Shown in pieces: positions 26,856 to 36,416 of a DNA stretch of 64,000 nt; the first letter of the stretch is position 1; each line of letters opens with the position of its first letter. The notes under the pieces were generated by a model. The model saw nothing but the letters and a program-made list of their open reading frames with translations. It made no database searches and had not been told where the DNA came from. The translations under genes and the position numbers were made by a program. The DNA is from Methylibium petroleiphilum PM1 (GTDB lineage: Bacteria; Pseudomonadota; Gammaproteobacteria; Burkholderiales; Burkholderiaceae_C), in contig NC_008826.1 in the NCBI RefSeq assembly GCF_000015725.1, forward strand, positions 496,001 to 560,000, written 5' to 3'.

Positions 26856-27103
26856 AACTGCAACGAGGGCAACGGTTGCAGTCACGGTACTCGTTATCTT
26901 GAAGCGGCAATGCGATCACCGCCTCGTATCTTAGGCCAGGAGGCGCGGGGAGAAAGGAAGGGACGGCATGGATGCGAGGTGATGTTCTGGGACGCCGCTC
27001 TACAGGGTGTGCGAGAGGGCGGCCGAGTGTCACCGGAGGCTCGATGGTCCGCATCCACCCTTAGAGGGATTCCGTGCGGCGGATGCCACACGCCCGTGCC
27101 CGT

Positions 27104-27481
27104 TCAGGAGCTCGATCTTCCTCGGTGGGCGACGAACCACCAGGTCACGGCGCCCGGCAGCGCGCACATGAGGTCAATGGCAACAACGGCCAAAACAGTC
27201 AATGCGGCATCTCGCGTACCGAAGGAGCCGGGGTCTGCCAGGAACGTCCCGCCGCCTGCGCTGATAGCCACTGCGAACATGGAGGCGGCCAACAGGGACC
27301 GACGTAGGCTTCGCATGCCAAGCGCTAGAAGCGACAGACCGCAGACGGCAGAGAGCACCGCAAGGGTGACATAGATGATGGGGAAGCCGACCAGCATTAG
27401 GCCGAAGGCGCGAATCGGCGCATCGTCGAACGTCCCTTCGATGATCGCCGGCTCCTGGGCCGCCTCGTAGAAGCCCAGCAA
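27104..27481 (-). CDS. Small integral membrane protein, unknown function
   Basis: About 125 residues with three or four hydrophobic segments: AFGLMLVGFPIIYVTLAVLS, then SLLAASMFAVAIS and LTVLAVVAIDLMCALPGAV, plus charged loops. The only in-frame start is a TTG (LGFYEAAQEP). Protein-like sequence (SKPRCALAALAPLYL) continues upstream to a stop, so the 5' end may be lost or frameshifted. I do not recognise the family. It lies among decayed genes and may not be functional. Confidence 0.5.
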   Translation of the reverse strand: MLGFYEAAQEPAIIEGTFDDAPIRAFGLMLVGFPIIYVTLAVLSAVCGLSLLALGMRSLRRSLLAASMFAVAISAGGGTFLADPGSFGTRDAALTVLAVVAIDLMCALPGAVTWWFVAHRGRSSS

Positions 27482-27736
27482 GTAGAGCGGAGCTAACGCA
27501 GCCAGGGCGCAACGAGGCTTGCTGAGACCAGCTTCGGAGTCGGCTGAATGGACGACACGCTAACGTGCGGTCTAACGTTTGACATGAGAGGCGGCGCAAG
27601 GGCGCAGCCCTCGAGCGACGATCCGTCGAAGCAAGGCTCGGCTTGATCTTCACGTGACGCATGTACTTGCCCGTACCCTCCGTTGAGTCTCGGGCCCTGG
27701 GCTGCGGCACATCGCCATGTCGCCCTGAACCAAACC

Positions 27737-29071
27737 TCAGAAGTAACCACTCGGGATCAGCCTGTTTTCATAGGCCTCGCGCTCGAGTGCCTCCCGGAAG
27801 TCGGGATGAGCGATGGAAATCAGCGCCCTCGCTCGCTCGGCGACCGACCTGCCCTTCAGGTTCACCATGCCGTATTCGGTGGCTACATACATCATGTCCG
27901 TTCGCGGTGTGGTCACGATGTTGCATTGGGTCAGACTCGGGACGATTCGGCTGCGCCGTTCTCCACGCTTGTCGTAGGTCGAGGCGAGGCAGATGAATGA
28001 CTTGCCACCCTTCGATGCATAGGCCCCGCGCACGAATTGCAACTGCCCGCCCGTTCCGCTGATGTGCCGATGGCCGTCGGATTCGGAAGCCGCCTGGCCC
28101 TGCAAATCGATCTGCGTGGTGTTGTTGATCGCTAACACGCGATCGTTCTGCATGATGATGTGAGGCAGGTTCGTGTAGTCGACCGGGCAGAAATGAAAGT
28201 CCGCATTGCGGTCGATCGTGTCATACAGGTGGCGCGAGCCGAGCGCAAACGTGCAGGCGATCTTGCCGGGATTGAGCTGCTTGCGTGCGCCGGTGATGCG
28301 CCCGTCTCGGTAGAGATCGATGATCCCGTCGGTCAGCATCTCGGTGTGGATGCCCAGGTCCTTCACGGGACTTTCGCGCAGCAGGCTGCAGACGGCGTTG
28401 GGCATGCCGCCGATCCCGATCTGAAGGCAGGAACCGTCCTCGATCTCGCTGATAATCAGACGTGCGACCGCCCGGTCCACGTCCGTCGGTGGCGGATTGG
28501 GCAATTCCGCCGCAGGTGCATCGTCACCTCGGATGATGTAATCCACCTCGCTGATGTGTACTCCGGTCTGTTCGCCCATCACGTGCGGTAGCCCTGACGA
28601 TTCCTCCACGATCACCATGCGCGCGCGCTCGATCAACGCACGATGCCAAAAGCTGGCCGCGCTCAGGTTGAAGTAACCGTCCGCGTCCATGGGACAGGTC
28701 TTGAGAATGACGATGTCTACCGGGTCAATGAAGCGCCGGTAGTAGTCCGGAATCTCGCCGAGGTTGACCGGCAGGTAATTGGCGATCCCGGCGTCGTGCT
28801 TCCTGCGGTCATAGCCGGAGAAATGCAGGTTGATCCAGACGAAATGATCGCCGGTCGGGTCTGCCTCCAGTACGGCGCGAGGTCGCATGGTCAGACATGC
28901 GCGTATCTTGACGCTGCGCAATTCCTCCATTCGCTGGGCGAGCTCGGCGTCGAAGACATCGGGCTGACAGAGCGAGGCTCCATAGTCGAGCCACATGCCC
29001 GATGTGACCAGGCCGGCTGCCTCCTTCGGCGTGATCCTGCGCGCGCCCACCGCTGCGATCCTTTGTGCCAT
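27737..29071 (-). CDS. Acetyl-CoA hydrolase/transferase family protein (acyl-CoA:carboxylate CoA-transferase)
   Basis: A 444-residue member of the acetyl-CoA hydrolase / 4-hydroxybutyrate CoA-transferase family. CoA-binding and catalytic landmarks include SEVDYIIRGDDAP, LQIGIGGMPNAVCSLL (glycine-rich loop), LGIHTEMLTDGIIDL (catalytic glutamate region), INNTTQIDLQGQAASES and FVRGAYASKGGKSFICLAST. The C-terminus holds YVATEYGMVNLKGRSVAERARALI. It would move CoA between an acyl-CoA and a carboxylate such as acetate. GGGGGGAAGGAAC precedes the ATG at 29071, well placed as a ribosome-binding site. It is on the same strand as the monooxygenase and could serve the same pathway. Confidence 0.92.
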   Translation of the reverse strand: MAQRIAAVGARRITPKEAAGLVTSGMWLDYGASLCQPDVFDAELAQRMEELRSVKIRACLTMRPRAVLEADPTGDHFVWINLHFSGYDRRKHDAGIANYLPVNLGEIPDYYRRFIDPVDIVILKTCPMDADGYFNLSAASFWHRALIERARMVIVEESSGLPHVMGEQTGVHISEVDYIIRGDDAPAAELPNPPPTDVDRAVARLIISEIEDGSCLQIGIGGMPNAVCSLLRESPVKDLGIHTEMLTDGIIDLYRDGRITGARKQLNPGKIACTFALGSRHLYDTIDRNADFHFCPVDYTNLPHIIMQNDRVLAINNTTQIDLQGQAASESDGHRHISGTGGQLQFVRGAYASKGGKSFICLASTYDKRGERRSRIVPSLTQCNIVTTPRTDMMYVATEYGMVNLKGRSVAERARALISIAHPDFREALEREAYENRLIPSGYF

Positions 29072-29268
29072 GTTCCTTCCCCCCGGTGATTCAACTGACA
29101 GCCTACAAGGTTGAACTGCGTGATCGGTGTAGCCAAAGCGAAAGTGTGCATAGCCTAATTCCCACCTGAATGAATCGGCCGACATTGAGCTGAGCGGACG
29201 CCGGTGGAGGTCCGCCCAAGCGAAGGGGTAAAGGAAGGTCTGACAAACCCAGAGCTGATCCGCATTGC

Positions 29269-29790
29269 GTGATCGAGACCAGACGAAGACGGGTCGCCCC
29301 GCCGTTAAGCCTCGAGACGTTGCTGCGCATCCACTGCGTGCAACAGTGGTCCGGGCTGAACGATCCGGCGATGGAAGAGGCGCTGCACGACGTTTCGCTG
29401 TACCGGGAGTCGCCAAGCTCGACTCGAACTCGGCGCGAATGCTGCCCTTCTTCCCTTTGCCGCGCTCGGTTACTAAGTCCGCTTCGATGAAGGGATTGAG
29501 CCGTCGGCGCAGGTCCGGTCGAATCGCCACGTGCCACTTCGGGGCCACCAGTCCCGGGGCTGCATCAAGGCCTGAAGTCTGCCTTCATGCCGAAGTACCA
29601 GTTCTTGCCCTTCTCCGTCTGCCTCACCTCAGGGTCGTGCCCTCCGTCGGCGTTCTTTGTCGAACTTGGCGCGGAGATCAGCGTGGTGTCCCACCGCCGT
29701 GCCGGTGCGCAGCAGCAGACCATTGGCCTACCGCATGTCATTGACCAAGCGCAGCATGTCAGGCGCGAGGGTCATGTCTTACGACCTTCC
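29269..29790. pseudogene. Scrambled IS5-family transposase relic
   Basis: Two pieces of an IS5-type transposase lie head to head. On the forward strand, about 29311-29420 encodes LLRIHCVQQWSGLNDPAMEE followed by ALHDVSLYRES. On the reverse strand, about 29770-29430 contains the middle region (read in the antisense as [10 protein letters not shown]) and VAIRPDLRRRLNPFIEADLV. Both resemble the intact IS5 transposase at 61027-61986. The inverted order shows an internal rearrangement, and no terminal repeats were found. Confidence 0.7.
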
Positions 29791-31470
29791 TCAGTTAGGA
29801 CTATTAAGTGCCGCTCCTTGAGTCTGTCTGAGATCACGGTCGAACTGGAATCCACGATAGCCGTCCTCCACGATCTCCTCGCAGTATCGTCGATAAGGGC
29901 CCATTCCGCCGGCATACGGAGTGAATCTCGACGATTTGCCGGTCACATTTTTCCCTGTGTACCATGAGTCGGTGAGCGGGTAAAGCGTCGAATTGGCGAT
30001 CTCGTCGACCATATCGGTCCAACTGCACTCTGCTTCGACGTCGGGTTCAATGGTTTGCTTTCCATCCCGTTCCATCGACGCAATACAATCGGCAATCCAT
30101 TCCACGTGCTGCTCAATCGACACGATCATGTTGACGAGTACGCACGGGCTACCCGGTCCAGTGATCGTAAAGAGATTCGGGAATCCCTCCATCATCAGAC
30201 CCAGATAACTCTGCGGCCACCCCTGCCACTTACGCCGCAACGATCTTCCATTGCGCCCGCATATGTCCATCCTCAGAAGAGGTCCGGTGATCGCGTCATA
30301 TCCCGTGGCGAAGACCAATACGTCAAGATCGTAGTCTTTGTTGAGCGTCCTTACGCCAGTGGTCGTGATAGATTCGATCGGTGATGTGCGCACGTCGACC
30401 AAGCTAACATTGTCCTGATTGAAGATCTGATAATAACCAGCATCAACACACAAACGCTTTGTCCCGAGTGGGTATCCCCGCGGCACAAGCAACTCGGCGG
30501 TCTCCGGGTCCTTCACTGTCTCACGAATTTTGCGTTCGACGAACTCAGCAGCTGTCCTGTTCGATTTTATGTCGAGCAACAGATCGCTGTAGCTGAGGAC
30601 AAAGCAGAAGCCGGCGCCATTCCATGCGGCTTCAAAGTTTCGCTCGCGCGAGCGGTCCGTATCCTCAATGGCTTTCTTTTCGTTCCCGACGTAGGGAATG
30701 CCAACCTTAGAGTATCGGCAATGTGCGCGTATGCTGCGATAGTTGGATTTGGCCTCGGCAAGCTCTTCCGGATTGAGGGGGGCATTGCATGACGGCACGC
30801 TGTAATTCGGAGTTCTCTGGAAGATCGTCAGGTGCCCGACGGATTGCGCAATCGCTGAGGAGAACTGGATGCCCGTCGAGCCTGTGCCGATAACTCCAAC
30901 TCGTTTCCCTGTTGGATCCACCGGTTCATGCGGCCAGTTCCCGGTGTGATACCAGGAGCCTTTGAATTCGTTGAGTCCCGGAAAGTCCGGCACGATGCCC
31001 GCCGATAGGCATCCGACCGCTGAAATCAGGAACCGCGCACGTGCGCACGTGCCATCGCTTGAGATAACTTCCCACTGGTTCGATGTTTCATCAAACATCG
31101 CCGCAGTGACCGTCATGCAAAAGCGGATGTCACGCCGCAGATCGAAGCGATCAGCCACATGCTTGGCGTATTCCAGGATCTCAGGTTGCGCGGCGTAGCG
31201 TTCGGTCCAGTTCCATTCTTGTTCAAGTTCCGGAGAGAAGGAATACGAGTAGCTCAAACTTTCGATGTCGCATCTGCAACCCGGGTATCGATTCCAATAC
31301 CATGTGCCACCGACGTCGTCTCCTCGCTCGTAGACGCACACACGCATTCCGAGTTGACGCAGCCGATAGAGCATGTACATTCCGGCGAAGCCGGCACCGA
31401 TGACGATGGCATCGTACTGGGTGTTTGAGCCGCTCTGAGCGGGTCTTGACTCAATCAAAGCGGTTTCCAC
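29791..31470 (-). CDS. Flavin-containing Baeyer-Villiger-type monooxygenase
   Basis: A 559-residue class B flavoprotein monooxygenase. Two Rossmann motifs are seen: GAGFAGMYMLYRL near residue 25 (FAD) and GVIGTGSTGIQFS near residue 190 (NADPH). Between them lies FKGSWYHTGNWP, which fits the type I Baeyer-Villiger fingerprint FxGxxxHTxxWP. GGTWYWNRYPGCRCD is the usual early motif, and DVLVFATGYDAITG is the later ATG motif. It would insert oxygen next to a ketone carbonyl, giving an ester or lactone. The start is GTG at 31470, supported by AAAGGA upstream. A SnoaL-like gene precedes it and the CoA-transferase gene follows on the same strand after a relic. Confidence 0.93.
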   Translation of the reverse strand: METALIESRPAQSGSNTQYDAIVIGAGFAGMYMLYRLRQLGMRVCVYERGDDVGGTWYWNRYPGCRCDIESLSYSYSFSPELEQEWNWTERYAAQPEILEYAKHVADRFDLRRDIRFCMTVTAAMFDETSNQWEVISSDGTCARARFLISAVGCLSAGIVPDFPGLNEFKGSWYHTGNWPHEPVDPTGKRVGVIGTGSTGIQFSSAIAQSVGHLTIFQRTPNYSVPSCNAPLNPEELAEAKSNYRSIRAHCRYSKVGIPYVGNEKKAIEDTDRSRERNFEAAWNGAGFCFVLSYSDLLLDIKSNRTAAEFVERKIRETVKDPETAELLVPRGYPLGTKRLCVDAGYYQIFNQDNVSLVDVRTSPIESITTTGVRTLNKDYDLDVLVFATGYDAITGPLLRMDICGRNGRSLRRKWQGWPQSYLGLMMEGFPNLFTITGPGSPCVLVNMIVSIEQHVEWIADCIASMERDGKQTIEPDVEAECSWTDMVDEIANSTLYPLTDSWYTGKNVTGKSSRFTPYAGGMGPYRRYCEEIVEDGYRGFQFDRDLRQTQGAALNSPN

Positions 31471-31506
31471 TTGCGATCCTTTCGAGATGCGTGCGCGGTG
31501 TGTTGC

Positions 31507-31992
31507 TTAGTTCTTTGGGAACTTCGACTCCTTTGTGAGTCCCCAGCCCTGCAACAGTCCCGTTACATAATGGGTCTCTACCATACGGCGACTGATGGCC
31601 CATCGCCCGGCCCGACGTTGGAATTCGTCCAGATACGTTGCCGCCAAGATGATAGGTCGTCCGCTTGCCTCGGTCCCGTGCATGTTCACTTCGGAAATGC
31701 CTGTGGCGCGGTCGCCATCGACTTTCAGAAGTAGATTGGTTGTGAAATGCCAGGTTTCAGGTATGGCAACAACAACTTGGTCGTACACGCGGCGGATTTC
31801 GTCCGCACCGCGGAAGTCTCCGAATAGGCCAGGCATCAAGTATTCGGCGTCTTCATGGAAGACCGATAGCAGAAGATTGACATCATGTCGGTCCCATCCA
31901 AGTGCGTATCCGGATACGAGATCCCGAATTGCGTCTTTCGACTCCAACACATCGAGCCTTTGCTCGGCGGTGAGTTCGCCAAACTTGGTCAT
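31507..31992 (-). CDS. SnoaL-like / NTF2-fold protein
   Basis: A 161-residue protein with the SnoaL_4 pattern: DAIRDLVSGYALGWDRHDVN, then LLSVFHEDAEYLMPGLFG, HFTTNLLLKVDGDRATGISE and the final AISRRMVETHYVTG. Family members are small cone-shaped hydratase, dehydratase, isomerase or dioxygenase-like proteins; many sit beside monooxygenases or steroid and terpenoid genes. It lies 36 bases upstream of the monooxygenase start and is probably the first gene of that operon. The exact reaction is not predictable. Confidence 0.85.
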   Translation of the reverse strand: MTKFGELTAEQRLDVLESKDAIRDLVSGYALGWDRHDVNLLLSVFHEDAEYLMPGLFGDFRGADEIRRVYDQVVVAIPETWHFTTNLLLKVDGDRATGISEVNMHGTEASGRPIILAATYLDEFQRRAGRWAISRRMVETHYVTGLLQGWGLTKESKFPKN

Positions 31993-32793
31993 TTAGTCCA
32001 CCTCGTGTTTTTGGTTACATTAATCCGCGTGGGATAACAAGCCCATTAGCCCAAGCAGTGCGTCACTTCTCGATGCAGCGTCCACCCGTAAACCGCGGAC
32101 TACGAACGGTATCTTCCGACCACGTTCCACATAATCATGAAGGACACGCGACATGGGCCGCCCCTCTCTAAGGGGGTGGCTTTGGGGGGAGAGTTGGCGC
32201 CACTCGGTCGCATCCGATGTAGGGAACTGGAATCGGTCGTTGAGTCCCCGCCTCTGTGGAGCAGAGGACGCCGTGCCCCCTCAATAACATCTCTTCTGGG
32301 AGGGGGCGGCGTCGGACGGTGCGTACGCTACCTTTGTTCGACGCTCCCCCTCGCGCCAATTAGGCTCCGACGTGCACGCGTGTCTTTGGTATGTCAAACC
32401 GTTGAACTGACGTCGCTCGTCACGCCGACACTCCGCTATCGGAAGTAAAACCTCCCTTACCCCCCCTTCCAGAAGGTTGCGCGCAAGCATGTATGAACGA
32501 AGATTGAAGCGTACACGGCTGGAAGCGCGCTTCTCGCCGCACAAAGTAGCTGATCCCCCTAGATAACAGGGTCGAGCTTGTGTCCGTATGGCGTACTTCC
32601 CTAGAGGCTTGTTCTTTGAACGAACGACGCCGAGTAAGGAGCCGTTGTAGCTGTTGAATTAATTCGGTATAAAAAGAATGCTAGCCTAAACATGGCATCA
32701 CTTCTCAGCGGCGCCCTCTTGGCTCCAGGCAGCGGATTTTCATACTCTGGCTAACATGCGCTGCGCGCTGAGGGTCGTTTATAGGACGTTATC
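31993..32793 (+). other. Intergenic region with C/G-tract palindromes, no gene
   Basis: No convincing coding sequence was found. The region contains two members of the C/G-tract palindrome family (32161-32180 and, weaker, 32453-32478). An AT-rich stretch lies near 32655-32695 (GAATTAATTCGGTATAAAAAG), which may hold a promoter for the small gene at 32794. It also lies upstream of the divergent SnoaL-monooxygenase operon. Confidence 0.4.
32161..32180 (+). repeat. C/G-tract palindrome, copy a
   Basis: CCCCTCTCTAAGGGGGTGGC; closely similar to the reverse complement of the copy at 63751-63772. The arms can pair as a short hairpin. It is oriented toward the small gene at 32794. Confidence 0.55.
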
Positions 32794-33012
32794 GTGAGCA
32801 CACAAGCCAACGACGCTTTTGAGCTGCGCTTCCAATCGCTCTTCAACGAGGAGCGTAGGTTGGCATTCCCTTGCAACATAGCTGGCCAAGTCGACATGGA
32901 TGCCTTGAGCAGGTCGGCACTTATTAACTATCTCTACGCACGCGCGCTAGTGGGACGTGAATTTTTTATGCCATCCGTTGAGGATCGTGCGCCTCTATGC
33001 AGCCCGGTCTGA
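32794..33012 (+). CDS. Small conserved protein, paralog of the product at 55469-55801
   Basis: Seventy-two residues. FELRFQSLFNEERRLAFPCN, then GQVDMDALSRSALINYLYAR and ALVGREFFMPSVE are nearly repeated in the reverse-strand gene at 55801. The shared core ends at about residue 63 (FF[MI]P), after which the two diverge, so the native protein probably ends there and the tail is readthrough. The function is unknown; such short proteins are seen in Burkholderiales near mobile DNA. The start is supported by the second copy. The pair brackets the giant inverted repeat in mirror orientation. Confidence 0.65.
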   Translation: MSTQANDAFELRFQSLFNEERRLAFPCNIAGQVDMDALSRSALINYLYARALVGREFFMPSVEDRAPLCSPV

Positions 33013-33537
33013 TCGCGGCACCCAGTGCTGGTGGTGTCGACGCATCCTGATACAGGACTACCAGACTTCCCGTGTTCGGCTCGTCCGTATGCGGACTTAC
33101 CGCGTAGCTAGTGGCTCCTTTGATGCCCTGGCACTCGCCAGTGTCGCGCGTACCGTTGGGGCGGACATATTCGGAGGGTTCGGTGATCTGCATCCGACGC
33201 AGTCCCCCGGCAAATTCTCTGCGTGACGTGCGCATGTTTATGGTCGGCAGCGAGCTCGGGCTGCAAAACCGTCACTGTGTTGATCTCCTCCTCTTCGCGG
33301 CTTCTACGATTTAAGCGCCGGTGACCTCCCGCTGTTCGATATGCAGGTGTGTCAACGTTTGTATGTGCACGCGGAAGCTCGCTTACCACCATGCGGCACA
33401 CACGTTTGTAGGGCGCCATCTGCTTAGGCACGCGAAGGGTTGGATCGTCGCTGCCAGCGGGAAGGCTTGTGGGCCGCGAGGTGCAGCCGGCTGGGCACCA
33501 CGGCGGTGCCACCGCCTCGTGCTCGATAAGGGCTGCT
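33013..33537. other. Non-coding or decayed DNA outside the left repeat arm
   Basis: No gene could be recognised on either strand. It may be decayed coding sequence belonging with the acyl-CoA synthetase relic next to it. Confidence 0.3.
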
Positions 33538-33770
33538 CTACAGCTTGAACGGGCTGATGCGGTAGTCGGACGCCATAAACACGCCGTCGGAACGACGACG
33601 AACGTGATGCAGCTTTCGGGGTCCGCACGCCGCGACTTCGCTCGCGTGGTAGCGGTCGTTGCGCATCGCCTCGTCAGTCTTCTCGGTGCTGTCCCGGTTG
33701 CCGATGCTCGCAGAGCACGATGCCGGCGTTGCCCACGTTGGCCTTCTCATCGAGGGCTCAAACGAGGGGC
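33538..33770 (-). pseudogene. Relic of an AMP-dependent acyl-CoA synthetase gene, left flank
   Basis: Reverse-strand translation gives STEKTDEAMRNDRYHAS and then DGVFMASDYRISPFKL before a stop. This matches the conserved segments of acyl/acetyl-CoA synthetases (pattern TAEAMRDGRYHTGD and DVFMASDYRISPFEL). The intervening sequence and everything upstream is frameshifted or missing. A similar relic lies in mirror position at 53070-53230. Confidence 0.65.
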
Positions 33771-33810
33771 GTTTGTGGGTGCGGAGCTAGATTGCGCCTG
33801 GCTTTCCATC

Positions 33811-33842
33811 CCCCCCTTCAACCTCCCCTTCGGGGGGGCGCG
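33811..33842 (+). repeat. C/G-tract palindrome, copy c, upstream of the left RND gene
   Basis: C-tract, TTCAACCTCCCCTTC, G-tract. It can fold into a G/C-rich hairpin and lies about 100 bases before the RND start. It marks the outer edge of high identity between the repeat arms. A closely similar element lies upstream of alkB (63595-63627) in the same orientation relative to the gene. Confidence 0.7.
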
Positions 33843-33942
33843 TGATCAAAAGCTCGATGGGACCATAAAACACTCAGCGCCAATGGCGTGAGCTGTCTGA
33901 ACAGAGAGAGTCGTCGGAGTTGCTCATTTTCTCGGGGATGTG

Positions 33943-36360
33943 ATGGGTAGAAATGACCTAAGGCACCGGCTCGCCCGTTTCACTCTAGGCAACCGATGGA
34001 CAATCCTGGTTGCCATGGCGTTGATCACGACCTTCTTCGCCGTCGGCATGACCAAGGTCGAGATCCGGACGATCTTCTCGGACCTCTTTCCCAAGGATCA
34101 CCCCTTCGTTCAGGTCTTCAAGGACCATCCGAACTTCGGCAGTCCACTGACCGTCACGCTGATGATCAAGCGAACGGACGGCAAGGACGTCTTCCAGATC
34201 GATACGCTTGACAAGGTCTGGCGCCTATCGCGCGCGATCGATCTCGCTCCCGGCGTCGACCACGATCAGATTCTTTCGATCGCGTCGTCCAAGGCCCGGT
34301 ACACGGTCGTCACCCCGGACGGGATCTTCTCGAACCCGATCATGGACGAACAGCCGCCTAAGTCGGCCGCAGACCTGGCGGAGATCCGTCGCCGGGTAGG
34401 TGAGTCGGCGGCCGCGGCAACGTTCCTCGTGTCCTCTGACCACACGGCGACGATCATCAATGCCACCTTTATCGAGAGCAAGCTTGACTACGGCGAGGCG
34501 TTCAACTTCATCCAAGAGATAGTCAAGAAGGAGCAGGACGGTCAGCATGAGATCCACGTCGCCGGCTTCCCGATCATGACCGGTTGGATCTATGCCTTCG
34601 GCGAGAACACCGCTGAGATTTTTGGCCTCACGCTGCTCCTCATGTTCGTGATGCTCGCACTCCACATGCGCAACCTTTCGGGCATCGTTGGACCGCTGAT
34701 CGTGAGTTCGGTGTCGGCCGTCTGGGGGTTCGGGCTTGTCGGCTGGCTCGGACTACCGGTCGAGCCGCTGCTGATGGTTGTGCCCCTGATGCTCATCGCG
34801 CGCTGCTTCAGCCACTGTGTTCAGGCTACTGAGCGCTACTACGAACTGCTTCACGACGGCCATGAGCAGCGCAAAGCTGCCGAGCTGTCGCTCGTCTCCC
34901 TTATGGCGCCCGGCACCCTAGGGATCTTCACCGACGTTTGCGGACTTCTGCTTGTCGCGCTTGCGCCCATTCCGGCGATGGAGCGATTCGCACTGTTCAC
35001 CGGCCTTTGGGCGCTGAACCTCGTCCCCTGTAGCGTCTTCCTTACCCCCGTCGTGCTGAGCCTGCTGCCGAAGCCAACGAACCTATCTCATGTCCTCGGC
35101 AGCGTTGGTCACAGCGGCCCGCTTCAACGCAGCATGCGGCGCACGCTGGAGGCGTTCTCCAGCTTGGCTCATGGGCGGACGGCATGCTACACGGCAGGCA
35201 TATTTGTCTTAATTACTGTGGTTTCGGTGTACTTCATGTTGCGCATCCCGGTCGGCAATCCGGTCGAAGGGACGAATCTCCTGCGTTATGAGTCGGAGTT
35301 CAATGCCGCCGTCCGGGAGATCAACAGGAACTTTCCCGGATCGATGACGATGGAGCTTGTCTTTGAGGGCAAGGGCGGCGCCCGCATCGTGCGTCAGACC
35401 GAGACAATCACCGCGATGCGAGATCTCCAGCATTGCCTGGAGGCCAGCCCAAATCCGCCCACAGCCACGCTGTCGTTCGCCGACCTCGTGCCGGAAGCCA
35501 ACCGCGTCTTCAACGGCGGCAATCCAAAATGGACGCCGCTGGACAACGACGATGCCGCCGTCGCGGCAGCGGTCACGGGCCTGATGGCAGGAACGAATGC
35601 CAAGGCCTTCCTGAACGTCACGGACTTCGACCAGCGCAACACGACCGTATCGCTCTGGTACGCCAACAACAAGCAGCATACGGTAGACAACGCCTTAGCT
35701 CAGGCGAGTGCTTGCGTTGAGAAGATTGGAGCAGAGCATACAAACTTTCGCGTTCGCTTGGCTTCCGGCACGATCGCTTTGCAGCAGTCGATCAACGACA
35801 CGGTGGTGCACTACGAGTCTCGAATCATCGGCGCGCTGAACATCGTGATCCTGATCGGCTGCTCGCTGGCCTACCGCTCGATCGTGGCAGGTTTGCTGCT
35901 GCTGATCCCGGTGAATCTGGCTAACACCATGCTCACCGCCGCGATGTCTCTCGCCGGGCTCGGTCTCGACGTGAACACACTTCCCATCCTGGCCATTGGC
36001 ATTGGCGTCGGTATCGACTACGGCATTTACTTGCTCACGCGGATCTGCGAGGAATACCAGGGGGCGGCCAGGGGAGATGTCGGTGTGGCCATTCGAATCT
36101 CGCTGACAACCTGCGGAAAGGCAATCTTCTTCACCGCGGCGTTGATGACCATCGGACTGCTGCCCTGGTACTTCCTATCAGAGTTGAAGTTCCTTTCCGA
36201 TATGGGTCTACTGCTCGTGATCGTGATGTTCATCAACATGGTCCTGGCGCTGATCCTCCTTCCGCTGCTCGTCTACCTGATCAAGCCGAAGTTCCTCGAC
36301 GGCGACATGTCAGGCCTGTCGGAGTCCGTGGGGGCGACACCGCAGAGGGTGCCTGCCTGA
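33943..36360 (+). CDS. RND-superfamily (MMPL-type) transporter, left copy
   Basis: An inner-membrane exporter of about 805 residues. The first membrane segment is RWTILVAMALITTFFAVGM, followed by a periplasmic domain starting IRTIFSDLFPKDHPFVQVF. A membrane bundle includes EIFGLTLLLMFVMLALHMR and PLLMVVPLMLIARCFSHCVQ. A second periplasmic domain follows, then a second bundle with LPILAIGIGVGIDYGIYLL, the conserved acidic motif of MMPL proteins. It probably moves hydrophobic molecules or lipids using the proton gradient. ATG 33943 follows an in-frame GTG at 33940. It is the first gene of a five-gene module. Its last 180 residues differ from the right copy while the rest is the same. Confidence 0.92.
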   Translation: MGRNDLRHRLARFTLGNRWTILVAMALITTFFAVGMTKVEIRTIFSDLFPKDHPFVQVFKDHPNFGSPLTVTLMIKRTDGKDVFQIDTLDKVWRLSRAIDLAPGVDHDQILSIASSKARYTVVTPDGIFSNPIMDEQPPKSAADLAEIRRRVGESAAAATFLVSSDHTATIINATFIESKLDYGEAFNFIQEIVKKEQDGQHEIHVAGFPIMTGWIYAFGENTAEIFGLTLLLMFVMLALHMRNLSGIVGPLIVSSVSAVWGFGLVGWLGLPVEPLLMVVPLMLIARCFSHCVQATERYYELLHDGHEQRKAAELSLVSLMAPGTLGIFTDVCGLLLVALAPIPAMERFALFTGLWALNLVPCSVFLTPVVLSLLPKPTNLSHVLGSVGHSGPLQRSMRRTLEAFSSLAHGRTACYTAGIFVLITVVSVYFMLRIPVGNPVEGTNLLRYESEFNAAVREINRNFPGSMTMELVFEGKGGARIVRQTETITAMRDLQHCLEASPNPPTATLSFADLVPEANRVFNGGNPKWTPLDNDDAAVAAAVTGLMAGTNAKAFLNVTDFDQRNTTVSLWYANNKQHTVDNALAQASACVEKIGAEHTNFRVRLASGTIALQQSINDTVVHYESRIIGALNIVILIGCSLAYRSIVAGLLLLIPVNLANTMLTAAMSLAGLGLDVNTLPILAIGIGVGIDYGIYLLTRICEEYQGAARGDVGVAIRISLTTCGKAIFFTAALMTIGLLPWYFLSELKFLSDMGLLLVIVMFINMVLALILLPLLVYLIKPKFLDGDMSGLSESVGATPQRVPA

Positions 36361-36416
36361 GCTCAGTTCCGCAACCCTCGGGTTTGCAATTCGTTAGAAC
36401 AAAGTAGGAGACAGCC